Source: Actinokineospora terrae (lineage in GTDB: Bacteria; Actinomycetota; Actinomycetes; Mycobacteriales; Pseudonocardiaceae). From it: a DNA stretch of 64,000 nt. Numbering within the stretch: the stretch's first letter is position 1; each line of letters starts with the position of its first letter. Under the pieces are notes generated by a model. It made no database searches and was not told where the DNA came from. It saw nothing but the letters and a program-made list of their open reading frames with translations. Below are positions 54,495 to 63,689 of the stretch, piece after piece. The stretch is from contig NZ_FOGI01000005.1 in the NCBI RefSeq assembly GCF_900111175.1, positions 473,404-537,403 on the forward strand. The letters run 5' to 3'. A program made the position numbers and the translations under genes.

Positions 54495-56080
54495 CAGGCC
54501 TTGCCCCCCTCGCCCGTCGAGCCCTGGCCGGGAGCCTCGTTGTTGGGTGTGTCGCTAGCGGGTGTGTCACTGCCGGTTGTGTCGCTGGCGGGTGCGTCCG
54601 GCGTGGTCGGATCCGGTACGTCCGGGGGCGGCGGTGCCGGTGCTACCTCGACGGGCTTGACCTCTGGGGTCGTGGCCTGGGTCGGCTGCTCTTCGGACAA
54701 CGCGCTCGGCGGCTGCTCTACCGGAGCGGTAGGAGCAGCGGCGACAGGTGGCTGGTACGGCGAAGTGGGCTGCGGCGCCTGGTAGGGCGACTGCTGCTGG
54801 TACTGCGCCTGGTACGGGTCCACCGGCGCCTGCTGGGGATAACCCTGCTGAGGCACACCAGGAGCACCGGGCACGCCGGGAGCTCCGGGCAGGCCAGGCT
54901 GCTGGAACCCACCGGTCTGCTGCGGGTACCCCGCCTGCTGCTGGTAGGGCGAAGGCTGCTGGAACTGCGGCGCGGCCTGGTACCCGCCGTACTGCGGTGC
55001 CTGCTGCTGCGGCACCTGCTGCTGCGGGTAACCCCCGTACTGGGGCGCCTGCGGAGCCGACTGCGGCGCGCCGAAGCCCGACACCTGCTGCCCGCTGTCG
55101 AACCCGGGCGGCGCGTACCCCTGCGCACTCCACTGACCGCTCGTCAGCCGGAAGAACAGCTGCTCGAGGTCGGCCTGCTCCTCCTGCACCCCGTACAGCG
55201 CGATGCCCGCCTTGGAGGCGATGTCACCGACCTGCTGCACGGTCGCGTCGACCACCGCGAGCCTGCCGTCCGGCAGCAGCGTGACCGAGGTGTGCCCGGC
55301 CTCCTGCAGCGCGGCGGCCAGCGCCTGGGCGTCGGCTGGCTGCACCAGCACCCGGCTCTGCTGCGAGCGGCGCAGGTCCTCGACGCTGCCGTAGTACACC
55401 GTCTGGCCGCGGCTGACGATCACCACCTGGTCGATGGTCTGCTCGACCTCGGCCAGCAGGTGGCTGGAGATCAGCACCGTCCGCCCGGTCGCGGCGAAGG
55501 ACTTGAGGAAGGTGCGCAGCCACGCGATGCCCTCCGGGTCCAGCCCGTTGGCCGGTTCGTCGAGCACCAGCACCTGCGGGTCGCCCAGCAGCGCGGTGGC
55601 CAGCGCCAGCCGCTGCTTCATGCCCAGCGAGAACCCGCCTGCCTTGCGGTTGGCCGCCCCGCCGAGGCCGACCAGCATCAGCACTTCCATCGCGCGCTGG
55701 TCGGGCAGGCCCATCGCGGCCGTGTAGACCCGCAGGTGGTTGATGGCCGTGCGCTTGGGGTGGAAGCCCTGGGCCTCCAGCACCGCGCCGACCACCCGCC
55801 CCGGGTTGCCGAGCCGGTGGAACGGCTGGCCGTTGATGGTCGCCTCACCCGAGGACGGGTTCACCAGCCCCAACAGCATCCGCAGCGTTGTCGTCTTCCC
55901 GGCGCCGTTCGGCCCGAGGAACCCGGTCACCGAGCCCGGCTCCACCTGGAAGCTCAGGTTCTGGACCGCGGCCACATGGCCGAAGTTCTTGGTCAGGCCG
56001 CGCACCACGATGCGACCACTGCCGTCCTGCACAGGCTCCTCCAGCTCGCCGGCCCCGTCGTGGCGGACATCTTGCCCCAT
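54494..56080 (-). CDS. ABC-2 exporter ATPase with long Q/P/G-rich tail
   Basis: 528 residues. The NBD takes about residues 22-250: Walker A GFLGPNGAGKTTTLRM, signature SLGMKQRLALATALLG, Walker B VLVLDEPANGLDPEG. It is followed by a usual auxiliary segment up to about 315. The last 200 residues are low complexity: PQYGG and YQQQ repeats up to about 450, then an acidic/proline segment ending STGEGGKA. Plain ABC-2 ATPases end near 300-320. The ATG 56080 is preceded by GGGGTGG; an upstream TTG frame is unlikely. The tail may scaffold or phase-separate; unknown. Confidence 0.9.
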   Translation of the reverse strand: MGQDVRHDGAGELEEPVQDGSGRIVVRGLTKNFGHVAAVQNLSFQVEPGSVTGFLGPNGAGKTTTLRMLLGLVNPSSGEATINGQPFHRLGNPGRVVGAVLEAQGFHPKRTAINHLRVYTAAMGLPDQRAMEVLMLVGLGGAANRKAGGFSLGMKQRLALATALLGDPQVLVLDEPANGLDPEGIAWLRTFLKSFAATGRTVLISSHLLAEVEQTIDQVVIVSRGQTVYYGSVEDLRRSQQSRVLVQPADAQALAAALQEAGHTSVTLLPDGRLAVVDATVQQVGDIASKAGIALYGVQEEQADLEQLFFRLTSGQWSAQGYAPPGFDSGQQVSGFGAPQSAPQAPQYGGYPQQQVPQQQAPQYGGYQAAPQFQQPSPYQQQAGYPQQTGGFQQPGLPGAPGVPGAPGVPQQGYPQQAPVDPYQAQYQQQSPYQAPQPTSPYQPPVAAAPTAPVEQPPSALSEEQPTQATTPEVKPVEVAPAPPPPDVPDPTTPDAPASDTTGSDTPASDTPNNEAPGQGSTGEGGKA

Positions 56081-56159
56081 GCCCACCCCGGCCCGTGGGG
56101 TCGCGGCCGACAAAGTCGCCCCGACTGCCCGAACCGTTCACCGTGCGCGGACCGCGAGG

Positions 56160-56654
56160 TCACCCCGCGTCAGCGTGCTGTTCTCCTGGGGAGTCGTCGC
56201 GCACGACGGGTATCCGGTCGGTCACCTCGCACGGGGACTCCGGCGGGACCAGCCTGGCCTGCCTGGCGAACGGGTTGCGCAGCGGCAGCTTGCGCTCCCG
56301 GTGCGGCACGCCCTCGCCGATCAGGTGCTCGTGCGCCATCCGCCACACCTGGCACGGCCACCGCTTGCCGCGCAGACCGGCCGGGCACGCCTCGCAGCGG
56401 CCCTCCTCGTCGGGCTGGTGGACCGTCAGCAGCAGCCGCCACCCGTCGGCGAGCCTGCTGATCTCCGCGCGGGCCAGGGGGAGCAGCGTGGACGCGTCGG
56501 CGGACCCGGCCGCTTCGTCCAGCAGGGCCAACCGGCGCAGCACGGCGGCGCGCAGCGGCTCGCCCGTGTCCCCGGTTCTGGCGCTGTCGGCGTCGTCGGC
56601 GCCCGCCCGGTCACGGCCCACCCGGTCACGGTCGGCACCGCCCGCGCGCCACAT
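56160..56654 (-). CDS. Hypothetical protein with C-x2-C motif
   Basis: 164 residues. Helical N-terminal half (AAVLRRLALLDEAAGSADAS), then a cysteine-containing core RCEACPAGLRGKRWPCQVWR that may bind zinc, and a polar tail. Start ATG 56654 is eight bases from the stop of the upstream small gene, so the pair is probably one transcript. Similar proteins exist in actinomycetes; function unknown to me. Confidence 0.6.
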   Translation of the reverse strand: MWRAGGADRDRVGRDRAGADDADSARTGDTGEPLRAAVLRRLALLDEAAGSADASTLLPLARAEISRLADGWRLLLTVHQPDEEGRCEACPAGLRGKRWPCQVWRMAHEHLIGEGVPHRERKLPLRNPFARQARLVPPESPCEVTDRIPVVRDDSPGEQHADAG

Positions 56655-56661
56655 GGCGCGA

Positions 56662-56862
56662 TCAGCCCGCCGCGCCGTCGAGCGCCCGACCGGCCGCCTG
56701 GTCGAGCACCAGGCCGAGCGAGCGGGTCTGCTGGGCGGAGAGCACCGCGGAGGCGCCGGGCGGCGGCACGAGCACCACCCGGTCGTCCTCGACCAGCACG
56801 GTCAACGCGCGGTCCCTGCCGAACGGGTCGTGGCACCCGACGCACCAGCGAGGCTCAGTCAC
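56662..56862 (-). CDS. Small protein with C-x2-C motif
   Basis: 66 residues. N-terminal knuckle RWCVGCHDPFGRDRALTVLV, then VLSAQQTRSLGLVLDQAAG. GTG start at 56862. It pairs with the gene at 56160-56654, which has its own Cys knuckle. Role unknown; short length and lack of a family make it tentative. Confidence 0.5.
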   Translation of the reverse strand: MTEPRWCVGCHDPFGRDRALTVLVEDDRVVLVPPPGASAVLSAQQTRSLGLVLDQAAGRALDGAAG

Positions 56863-56972
56863 CGATCAAACATCGACCGAACCGGAGCGCCACCCAAGCG
56901 GCTACCGCCGGATTCACCCCATCGCGAGCTTTCTCACCCGTTGGGGCTCAATGTCCTCCGACAAGTAATCAG

Positions 56973-57120
56973 GACACGCACCCCCCAGTGCGGCGCCGCC
57001 GGCGGATTGCGCTTAAGCTGGGTCTCGGTGGCCCGCTCCCAGTGACCCCCAGGCTGGTCGAGCGGGCCGCCCTTACAACACCCCCGTGTGCCCACGGAGA
57101 TCGTGGGCCGGGGGTTGTTT
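56973..57120 (+). ncRNA. 6C RNA candidate
   Basis: Two hairpins with C-rich loops, the mark of the actinobacterial 6C RNA. The first is CGCAC-CCCCCA-GTGCG (56977-56992). The second pairs GGCCCGCT (57030-57037) with AGCGGGCC (57061-57068) and exposes ACCCCCAG in its loop. A terminator follows: stem GCCCACG/CGTGGGC (57090-57108) within ACAAC/GTTGT arms, then TTTCGTTTTC. A possible -35 TTGGGG (56941) with a weak -10 about 17 bases later gives a start near 56975. Loop composition and length fit 6C; 57121-57285 holds no gene. Confidence 0.62.
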
Positions 57121-57132
57121 CGTTTTCATCTC

Positions 57133-57151
57133 CCGGGGGCCGAGCCCCCGG
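57133..57151 (-). repeat. G/C-rich hairpin, second copy of the GGGGGC-TCG-GCCCCC family
   Basis: Read on the minus strand: CCGGGGGC-TCG-GCCCCCGG, with the same core and TCG loop as 797-815, and with the same GGGGGC just upstream. It follows the 6C RNA terminator by 12 bases. Confidence 0.6.
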
Positions 57152-57285
57152 AGCCCCCACGGTGCGGCACGCGCCGGACCCAGCGGAGTCCGTTCCGCAA
57201 TCCGCGGTTGGCGATTATTTGCCTCGGTCTTGCTATTGCGAATGGCCGACGACAACTGACCGCCTCGGCCGAGTTCGAGGTCGGC

Positions 57286-57324
57286 GTACCGGCTCCCTGA
57301 TCCCTGCGCGCAGGGAGCCGGTAC
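57286..57324 (-). terminator. Terminator downstream of ald
   Basis: Perfect 14-bp stem GTACCGGCTCCCTG (57286-57299) against 57311-57324, loop of 11 bases. It lies about 95 bases beyond the ald stop. Nothing else is seen between. Confidence 0.7.
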
Positions 57325-57417
57325 ACCTCGTTGGCCGTCCGAAGTGGTGATCGGCACCGGGGGAAACCGGGTCCGAACGGCGCTGGGGTCGTTGCGTCGG
57401 GGGCGGCCCCCGACCGA

Positions 57418-58533
57418 CTAGGCGAGGACGGTGTCGAGCGGGGTGCTCGGCAGCGAGTGCGCCGCGGCCACGGGGGCGTTGGTGAGGTGGCCCTGGTGCG
57501 TGTTGAGGCCGAGGGCGAGGGCGCCGTCGCTGGTCAGGGCCTTGTGCCAGCCCTGGTTGGCCAGCGCGACCGCGTAGGGCAGGGTCACGTTGGTCAGCGC
57601 GAAGGTCGAGGTGTTGGGCACCGCGCCCGGCATGTTCGCCACGCAGTAGAAGATCGAGTTGTGCACCGGGTAGGTCGGGTCGGCGTGCGTGGTCGGCCGC
57701 GAGTCCTCGAAGCAGCCGCCCTGGTCGATGGCGATGTCGACGAGCACCGAGCCCGGCTTCATCTGTGCGACCAGCGCGTTGGAGATCAGCGTCGGCGCCT
57801 TCGCGCCGGGCACCAGCACCGCGCCGATGACCAGGTCGGCGTCCTTGGCGACCTGCTCGACGGCGTAGCGGTTGGAGGTCAGGGTGCGCACCCGGCCGTT
57901 GAACTGGGCGTCGAGCTGGCGCAGGCGGTCGACGTTGGTGTCGAGCACGGTGACGTCGGCGCCGAGGCCGAGCGCGATGGTGGCCGCGTTCACGCCGGAC
58001 ACGCCGCCGCCGATGACGGCGACCTTCGCGGGCAGCACGCCGGGGACGCCGCCGGGCAGCACGCCGCGGCCGCCGGAGGGCTTCATCAGCGCGAACGCGC
58101 CGACCTGCGGGGCCAGCCGACCGGCCACCTCGGACATCGGGGCGAGCAGCGGCAGCGCGCCGTTGGCGGTCTGCACGGTCTCGTAGGCGATCGCGGTGGT
58201 GCCCGCCGCCAGCAGCGCCCTGGTCAGCGCCTCGTCGGCGGCCAGGTGCAGGTAGGTGAACAGGGTCTGGCCCGCGCGCAGGCGGGGGTACTCGACCGCG
58301 ATCGGCTCCTTGACCTTGAGCACCAGGTCGCCCTCGGCCCACACGTCGTCCGCGGTGGCCAGGACCTTGGCGCCCGCGGCCAGGTACTCCTCGTCGGTGA
58401 TGGCGGAGCCGAGGCCCGCGCCCGCCTCGACGAACACGTCGTGGCCGCGTGAGGTCAGCTCGTGCGCGCCTGCCGGGGTCAGCGCCACCCGGTACTCGTG
58501 GTTCTTGATCTCACGGGGAACGGCGATCTTCAC
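57418..58533 (-). CDS. ald: Alanine dehydrogenase
   Basis: 371 residues, the standard length. Substrate site: [20 protein letters not shown] and LVLKVKEP with the conserved Lys, plus [12 protein letters not shown] with the catalytic His. NAD site: [19 protein letters not shown] and the Asp in [10 protein letters not shown]. Metal-independent oxidative deamination of alanine to pyruvate, or the reverse in low oxygen. GTG 58533 with AGAGGA upstream. The PucR-type regulator gene lies upstream on the same strand. Confidence 0.95.
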   Translation of the reverse strand: MKIAVPREIKNHEYRVALTPAGAHELTSRGHDVFVEAGAGLGSAITDEEYLAAGAKVLATADDVWAEGDLVLKVKEPIAVEYPRLRAGQTLFTYLHLAADEALTRALLAAGTTAIAYETVQTANGALPLLAPMSEVAGRLAPQVGAFALMKPSGGRGVLPGGVPGVLPAKVAVIGGGVSGVNAATIALGLGADVTVLDTNVDRLRQLDAQFNGRVRTLTSNRYAVEQVAKDADLVIGAVLVPGAKAPTLISNALVAQMKPGSVLVDIAIDQGGCFEDSRPTTHADPTYPVHNSIFYCVANMPGAVPNTSTFALTNVTLPYAVALANQGWHKALTSDGALALGLNTHQGHLTNAPVAAAHSLPSTPLDTVLA

Positions 58534-58646
58534 CGGGGCTGTCCTCTCGGGTCTGTGGCTAGGCCATCTGGGGTGTCGTGTACCACGGTCGTGCAGCGCA
58601 CGGCGCCTGTCATCGTTCTGCGGCACCGAGAGTAGCGGCGGCCCGT

Positions 58647-58661
58647 TGTGCTCACAGCACA
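58647..58661. promoter_or_regulatory. Palindrome in the ald promoter region
   Basis: TGTGCT-CAC-AGCACA is a perfect inverted repeat centred about 120 bases upstream of the ald start. It lies in the 158-base gap between the regulator stop and ald, so it is a candidate operator for the neighbouring PucR-type regulator. Confidence 0.45.
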
Positions 58662-58691
58662 GTCACCGACGGGTTACCCCGACCGGTCGGG

Positions 58692-60227
58692 TCAGCTCCA
58701 GCGGAGCGCGACGAGCTGGGTGAGCAGCGCCAACCGGGTGTCCGGGTCGCCCAGATCGGCGTCCACCGCGGCGGTGATGCGCGACATCCGGTACCGCAGC
58801 GTGTTCGGGTGGATGGTCAGCGCCGCGGCCGCCGCCCTGGGGTCTCCGGGGTGGCGCAGCCACTCGTAGAGCGTGTCGAGGTACCAGTCGGCGTCCTCGC
58901 GGGAGCGCAGCAGCGCCAGCGGCCCGACGTGCGCGACGCCTGCGCCGGTCGAGGCGACGGCGGTGCGGTGCAGCACCAGGACCGCCCACACGTCGTCGTG
59001 CGCGGCCACCGGACCGGTCACCAGCCCGGCCCGCAGCAGGCTCAGCGCCTCGTCCGCCTCGGCCCTGGACCGGGCCAGGTCGCTGACCGGCACCGGTGTC
59101 CCGGCCGCGACCAGCGGACCGGTGGGCGTCGACAGCGCCTCGCGCAGCGCGGACCACCCGCCGGGCCCGGCGACGTCCGGCACGATCGCGTAGAGCACCC
59201 CGTGCACGTCGGCGACCGCAGGCCGGCGCCCGACGCCCTCGGTCAGCCGCTCCAGCAGCGCCAGCCGCACCCCCTCGGCCCTCGGGTCGTCGGCCTGCGC
59301 GTCCATCGCCACCACCCGGTGCGGCTCGTCGGCGAGGTCGAGCTCGGCGGCCACCAGCCGGGCGCTGCCGGTGCCGTCGAGCGCCGAGCGCACCAGCTCC
59401 GCCGAGCGCCTGCGGTCGCTGTCCTCGCGGGCCCGCCGCCGCAGCAGGTGCAGCGCGACCACCGGCGCGGCGTCGGCGAACGCGGCGGCCCGCTCGTCGG
59501 AGACCGGCCCGGCCACCACCGCCCACATCGAGCCGAGCAGCTCCCCGCCCATCCGCACCGGCACGATCAGCCGCGGCAGCGTGCCGTCCTTCTGCGCGGG
59601 CACGAAGATCGCGGTGCGGCCCCGGCTCAGCTCCCGGAACACCCCGCGCGAGCGGAACCGGGCCAGCACGTCGTCCGGCACCCGGCGGCCCATGATCGTC
59701 GACACCCGCGCCGGGTCGGTGCGGTCCTGGCGGGCCGAGTAGGCCAGCACCCGGGAGTTGGCGTCCTCGATGGTCACCGGCGCGTCCACCACGGCGGCCG
59801 CGGCGTCGGCGAGCCGGAACAGGTCGCCGAACGGGCCGGGGTTGAGCGCGTCGGTCGCCTCGTCCGCCGCCGCGTCGAGCACCGAGCGCAGCAGCCACAC
59901 CAGCTGCGCCCACGCCGTCGCCGAGTGCACCTCGACCAGGGCGACCCGGGCCTTCTGCGCGGCGGTGCGCACGGCGGTCCTGGCGGCGTGCGGCGGCTTG
60001 AACAGGACCGCGGCGGCACCGTGCTGCCCGCACAGGCGCACCAGATCCACCGCGTCCGCCGTGGACGCCGTGGCCACGCCCAGCACCAGGTCCCCGGAGG
60101 ACACCTGGGTGCGCTTGGCGGCCTCGGCGATCACCACGTCGGTCACCACCGGCGTCGGGTCGGGGGTGTGGACGGTGCGCAGCAGCGTGGGACCCATCCG
60201 GTCCACCACGCCGGGCACCGTGATCAT
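58692..60227 (-). CDS. PucR-family transcriptional regulator
   Basis: 511 residues. An N-terminal PucR-like domain (about 1-130), a GAF-like middle (about 145-265) and a C-terminal helix-turn-helix of the HTH_30 type, DPRAAAAALTIHPNTLRYRM then SRITAAVDADLGDPDTRLAL. Streptomycete relatives lie beside ald and are likely to sense alanine or a related signal. ATG 60227 has GGAGG seven bases upstream. No membrane segment. Confidence 0.88.
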   Translation of the reverse strand: MITVPGVVDRMGPTLLRTVHTPDPTPVVTDVVIAEAAKRTQVSSGDLVLGVATASTADAVDLVRLCGQHGAAAVLFKPPHAARTAVRTAAQKARVALVEVHSATAWAQLVWLLRSVLDAAADEATDALNPGPFGDLFRLADAAAAVVDAPVTIEDANSRVLAYSARQDRTDPARVSTIMGRRVPDDVLARFRSRGVFRELSRGRTAIFVPAQKDGTLPRLIVPVRMGGELLGSMWAVVAGPVSDERAAAFADAAPVVALHLLRRRAREDSDRRRSAELVRSALDGTGSARLVAAELDLADEPHRVVAMDAQADDPRAEGVRLALLERLTEGVGRRPAVADVHGVLYAIVPDVAGPGGWSALREALSTPTGPLVAAGTPVPVSDLARSRAEADEALSLLRAGLVTGPVAAHDDVWAVLVLHRTAVASTGAGVAHVGPLALLRSREDADWYLDTLYEWLRHPGDPRAAAAALTIHPNTLRYRMSRITAAVDADLGDPDTRLALLTQLVALRWS

Positions 60228-60282
60228 CGCGCCACCTCCAGGTGGTCACGGTAGCGGGAGTCGGCCCGTCGCCTGTGGACGG

Positions 60283-61152
60283 TCAGCGCGCGGTCGCGGC
60301 GGAGAGCCAGGTCAGGCCCGCCACCGACGTCATGCCCGCCTCGTTGGGGTGCATCGGCACCGCGGGCGCGGCGGGGCGCAGCGGCTCGACCCAGCGCCGG
60401 TGCGCGGGTTGGCAGGCGTCGTGGGTGATCGAGTACGGGTAAGGGTTCACGAACCGCGCACCGGCTGCTCTTGCCCGCTCGCCCAGCGCTACGTTCAACG
60501 CCTTCTCCGCGCGGTCGAAGTACGCGGTGTCCCCGGCTGCGAAGGGGACCTGCGGCCAACACCCCTTGGTCGGCGGCAAGATCCTGAGGTAACCGACAAC
60601 GATGACGGTCGCGTGCGGGGACTGCTGCTTGATCTCGGCGAGCACGCGGTCGACAAGGCCACCTACGTGGCCGACCCGGTCGAGCAGTTCGTCACCGCCG
60701 CCCGCGGTGTAGTGGTCGCGGCACGGCGAGCCGTCCGGGTCCTGCGCGCCGAGCCGGGCGCAGGTGGACAGGATCTCGCCAAAACCGAAGTCGTTGCCGC
60801 CGATCGTGATCGTCACCAGGTCGGTGTCGGCGCGCAGCACCGTGAATTGCGGAGGATTCTCACCTTCGGGCACCTGCTGCGGCTGGTTCATGTGCACAGT
60901 CGTCGCGCCGCCGCAACTGACGTCGGTGAACTGGGTGACACGCAGCCACCGCGCCAACTTGCCCGCGTAGTTCGCCGACGAACGTCCACACCCCGGCGGT
61001 GTCCCGTTCTGCTCGGGGATCCCTGGTCCGGCAGCGTAAGAGTCGCCCAGTGCGACGTAGTGCTGGAACACCGGTCGTGGGGTCACTGCCGTCGATGGAG
61101 TCGCGGCAGCGCAAACGAGGAACACCGACAGGGCCATCGCGGCGGCGCGCAT
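60283..61152 (-). CDS. Secreted SGNH/GDSL lipase or esterase
   Basis: 289 residues. A signal peptide covers about residues 1-22 (MALSVFLVCAAATPSTA). Catalytic Ser38 in YVALGDSYAAGPG, the glycine block VSCGGATTVHM, IGGNDFGFG as the oxyanion loop, and the His in VPMHPNEAGM. Six or more cysteines (PGCGRSS, DVSCGG, STCARL, SPCRDH, KGCWPQ, DACQPAH) would form disulfides after export. Similar to the extracellular Streptomyces lipase fold. Single gene upstream of the PucR gene. Confidence 0.9.
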   Translation of the reverse strand: MRAAAMALSVFLVCAAATPSTAVTPRPVFQHYVALGDSYAAGPGIPEQNGTPPGCGRSSANYAGKLARWLRVTQFTDVSCGGATTVHMNQPQQVPEGENPPQFTVLRADTDLVTITIGGNDFGFGEILSTCARLGAQDPDGSPCRDHYTAGGGDELLDRVGHVGGLVDRVLAEIKQQSPHATVIVVGYLRILPPTKGCWPQVPFAAGDTAYFDRAEKALNVALGERARAAGARFVNPYPYSITHDACQPAHRRWVEPLRPAAPAVPMHPNEAGMTSVAGLTWLSAATAR

Positions 61153-61295
61153 GCCCCGATCCTCACCCGGCCGAGTGGTATCAGCAACCGTTTCGGATAT
61201 TCCAGACTGTGGACGGCCTGCCGGGCACCCGGTCAGCGCAGCTAGCTTCCTCCATACGGCTGTCAGCTAGACGATCACTCCCGAGGAGACCGAAC

Positions 61296-62600
61296 ATGAC
61301 CGACTCCGCCGCCTGGTCGTTCGAGACCAAGCAGGTCCACGCGGGCGCCGCGCCGGACCCGACGACCGGCGCCAGGGCGACCCCGATCTACCAGACCACC
61401 TCGTACGTCTTCCGCGACAGCCAGCACGGTGCCGACCTGTTCGCCCTCGTCGAGCCCGGCAACATCTACACCCGGATCATGAACCCGACCCAGGACGTGC
61501 TCGAGCAGCGCGTCGCGGCGCTGGAGGGCGGCGTCGCCGCGCTCGCGTTCGCCTCCGGGTCGGCGGCCACCACCGCGGCCATCCTCAACCTCGCCGTGGC
61601 TGGCGACCACATCGTGTCCAGCCCGTCGCTCTACGGCGGCACGTACAACCTGTTCCACTACACGCTGCCCAAGCTCGGCATCGAGGTCAGCTTCGTGCAG
61701 GACCAGGACGACCCGGAGCAGTGGCGCGCGGCGTCGCGGCCCAACACCAAGGCGTTCTTCGCCGAGACCCTGGCCAACCCGGGCAGCAACGTCCTCGACA
61801 TCCGCACCGTGGCCGACACCGCGCACGAGGTCGGCGTGCCGCTGATCGTCGACAACACGGTGCCCACCCCGTACCTGCTGCGCCCGATCGAGCACGGCGC
61901 CGACATCGTGGTGCACTCGGCCACGAAGTACCTCGGCGGCCACGGCACGACCATCGCGGGCGTGTTGGTCGACGCGGGCACCTTCGACTTCGGCAAGGAC
62001 CCGGCCCGCTTCCCCGGCTTCACCGAGCCGGACCCGAGCTACCACGGCCTCAAGTACTGGGAGGCCCTCGGCCCAGGCGCGTACGCCGCCAAGGCCCGCA
62101 TCCAGGGCCTGCGCGACACCGGCGCGTCCATCTCGCCGTTCAGCGCCTTCCTGATCCTGCAGGGCATCGAGACGCTGTCGCTGCGCATCGAGCGGCACGT
62201 GGCCAACGCCCAGGCGCTGGCCGAGTGGCTGGAGCAGCGCGACGAGGTGGAGAAGGTGTACTACGCCGGTCTGCCGTCGAGCCCGTTCCACGCAGCGGCG
62301 CAGAAGTACCTGCCGCGCGGCGCCGGTGCGATCGTCTCGTTCGACCTGCGCGGCGGCGTCGAGGCGGGCCGCAAGTTCGTCGACGGCACCGAGCTGTTCA
62401 GCCAGCTGGTCAACATCGGCGACGTGCGCAGCCTGATCGTGCACCCGGCCAGCACCACCCACAGCCAGCTGGTCGAGGAGGAGCAGCTGTCCTCCGGCGT
62501 CACCCCGGGCCTGGTCCGGCTGTCGGTCGGCATCGAGAACCTCGAGGACCTCAAGGCGGACCTGGAGGCAGGCTTCCGGGCCGCCAAGGCCGAACTGTGA
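61296..62600 (+). CDS. metY: O-acetylhomoserine sulfhydrylase
   Basis: 434 residues, Cys/Met PLP-dependent enzyme. PLP Lys211 in VVHSATKYLGGHGTT; TTSYVFRDSQHGADLFAL and IYTRIMNPTQDVLEQRVAAL form the active-site entry; LVNIGDVRSLIVHPASTTHS closes it. It makes homocysteine from O-acetylhomoserine and sulfide. ATG 61296 with GAGGAG upstream. The C-terminus overlaps the metX GTG by four bases. No SAM riboswitch was recognised in the 143-base leader. Confidence 0.95.
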   Translation: MTDSAAWSFETKQVHAGAAPDPTTGARATPIYQTTSYVFRDSQHGADLFALVEPGNIYTRIMNPTQDVLEQRVAALEGGVAALAFASGSAATTAAILNLAVAGDHIVSSPSLYGGTYNLFHYTLPKLGIEVSFVQDQDDPEQWRAASRPNTKAFFAETLANPGSNVLDIRTVADTAHEVGVPLIVDNTVPTPYLLRPIEHGADIVVHSATKYLGGHGTTIAGVLVDAGTFDFGKDPARFPGFTEPDPSYHGLKYWEALGPGAYAAKARIQGLRDTGASISPFSAFLILQGIETLSLRIERHVANAQALAEWLEQRDEVEKVYYAGLPSSPFHAAAQKYLPRGAGAIVSFDLRGGVEAGRKFVDGTELFSQLVNIGDVRSLIVHPASTTHSQLVEEEQLSSGVTPGLVRLSVGIENLEDLKADLEAGFRAAKAEL

Positions 62601-63676
62601 GCACCACCCCCCTTCCCGCCACCGGTGCGTGGCGGGAGGGGGACCCCCCGGGGCGCCGCCAGTGGGTCGCGCTCGACGGTCCGGTCCCGGGGGCCCGCAT
62701 CGCCTACGAGACCTGGGGGACGCTGGCGCCGGACCGGTCGAACGCGGTGCTCGTGGAGCACGCGCTGACCGGCGACAGCCACGCCGCCGGGCCCGCCTCG
62801 GAAGGCCACCCGACGGAGGGGTGGTGGGACGGCCTGATCGGTCCGGGGTGTGCGGTGGACACGGACCGGTACTTCGTGGTGTGCCCCAACGTCCTCGGCG
62901 GCTGCCAGGGCACCACCGGCCCGTCGAGCCTCGCCCCGGACGGTCGCGCCTGGGGGAGCCGGTTCCCTTCCGTGCGGATCCGCGCGCAGGTGGCCGCCGA
63001 GGTGGTTCTGGCCGACGCGCTGGGCATTTCTCGTTGGGCCGCTGTGCTCGGCGGGTCGATGGGCGGCATGCGCGCCCTGGAATGGGCCGTCGCCACGCCC
63101 GACCGGGTCGCCGCGCTCCTGCTCCTCGCCTGCCCCGCCGCCGCCTCCGCCGAGCAGATCGCCTGGGCCTCGCCGCAACTGCACGCCATCCGCTCAGACC
63201 CGTACTGGCAAGAGGGCGACTACCACGACACCCCAGCAGGCCCGGTCGACGGCCTCGGCATCGCGCGCCGCATCGCCCACGTGACCTACCGCAGCGAGCC
63301 CGAACTCGCCTCCCGCTTCGGCCGAACCCGGCAACCGGACGGCCGCTTCGCCATCGAGTCCTATTTGGACTACCACGCGGCCAAACTGGCCCACCGCTTC
63401 GACGCCGCCAGCTACGTCCTGCTCACCGAAGCCATGAACGGCCACGACATCGGCGCAGGTCGCGGCGGCATCCCCACCGCCCTCTCCCGCGTCACCGCCC
63501 GAACCCTCGTAGCCGGAGTAGACAGCGACCGCCTCTACCCCCTACCCCAACAACAACTCCTAGCCACCCACATCCCCACCGCAGAAACCCTCCACACCAT
63601 AACCTCCCCCTCCGGCCACGACGGCTTCCTCACCGAGACAGCCCAACTCTCAGCCCTGCTCAAGGAACTCCTCTAA
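62597..63676 (+). CDS. metX: Homoserine O-acetyltransferase
   Basis: 359 residues, alpha/beta hydrolase fold. Nucleophile Ser154 in VLGGSMGGMRALEWAV, preceded by NVLGGCQGTTGPSS; the Asp is in LVAGVDSDRLYPL and the His in SPSGHDGFLTE near the end. It acetylates homoserine with acetyl-CoA, the substrate for MetY. GTG start coupled to metY. Succinyl transfer is less likely given the sequence type, though acyl preference in this family cannot be fixed from sequence alone. Confidence 0.93.
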   Translation: MSTTPLPATGAWREGDPPGRRQWVALDGPVPGARIAYETWGTLAPDRSNAVLVEHALTGDSHAAGPASEGHPTEGWWDGLIGPGCAVDTDRYFVVCPNVLGGCQGTTGPSSLAPDGRAWGSRFPSVRIRAQVAAEVVLADALGISRWAAVLGGSMGGMRALEWAVATPDRVAALLLLACPAAASAEQIAWASPQLHAIRSDPYWQEGDYHDTPAGPVDGLGIARRIAHVTYRSEPELASRFGRTRQPDGRFAIESYLDYHAAKLAHRFDAASYVLLTEAMNGHDIGAGRGGIPTALSRVTARTLVAGVDSDRLYPLPQQQLLATHIPTAETLHTITSPSGHDGFLTETAQLSALLKELL

Positions 63677-63689
63677 CCCCCCCGCGCTC

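Noticed and set aside
61153..61295. SAM riboswitch upstream of metY
   Set aside because: None of the conserved SAM-I or SAM-IV core elements is visible in the 143-base leader.
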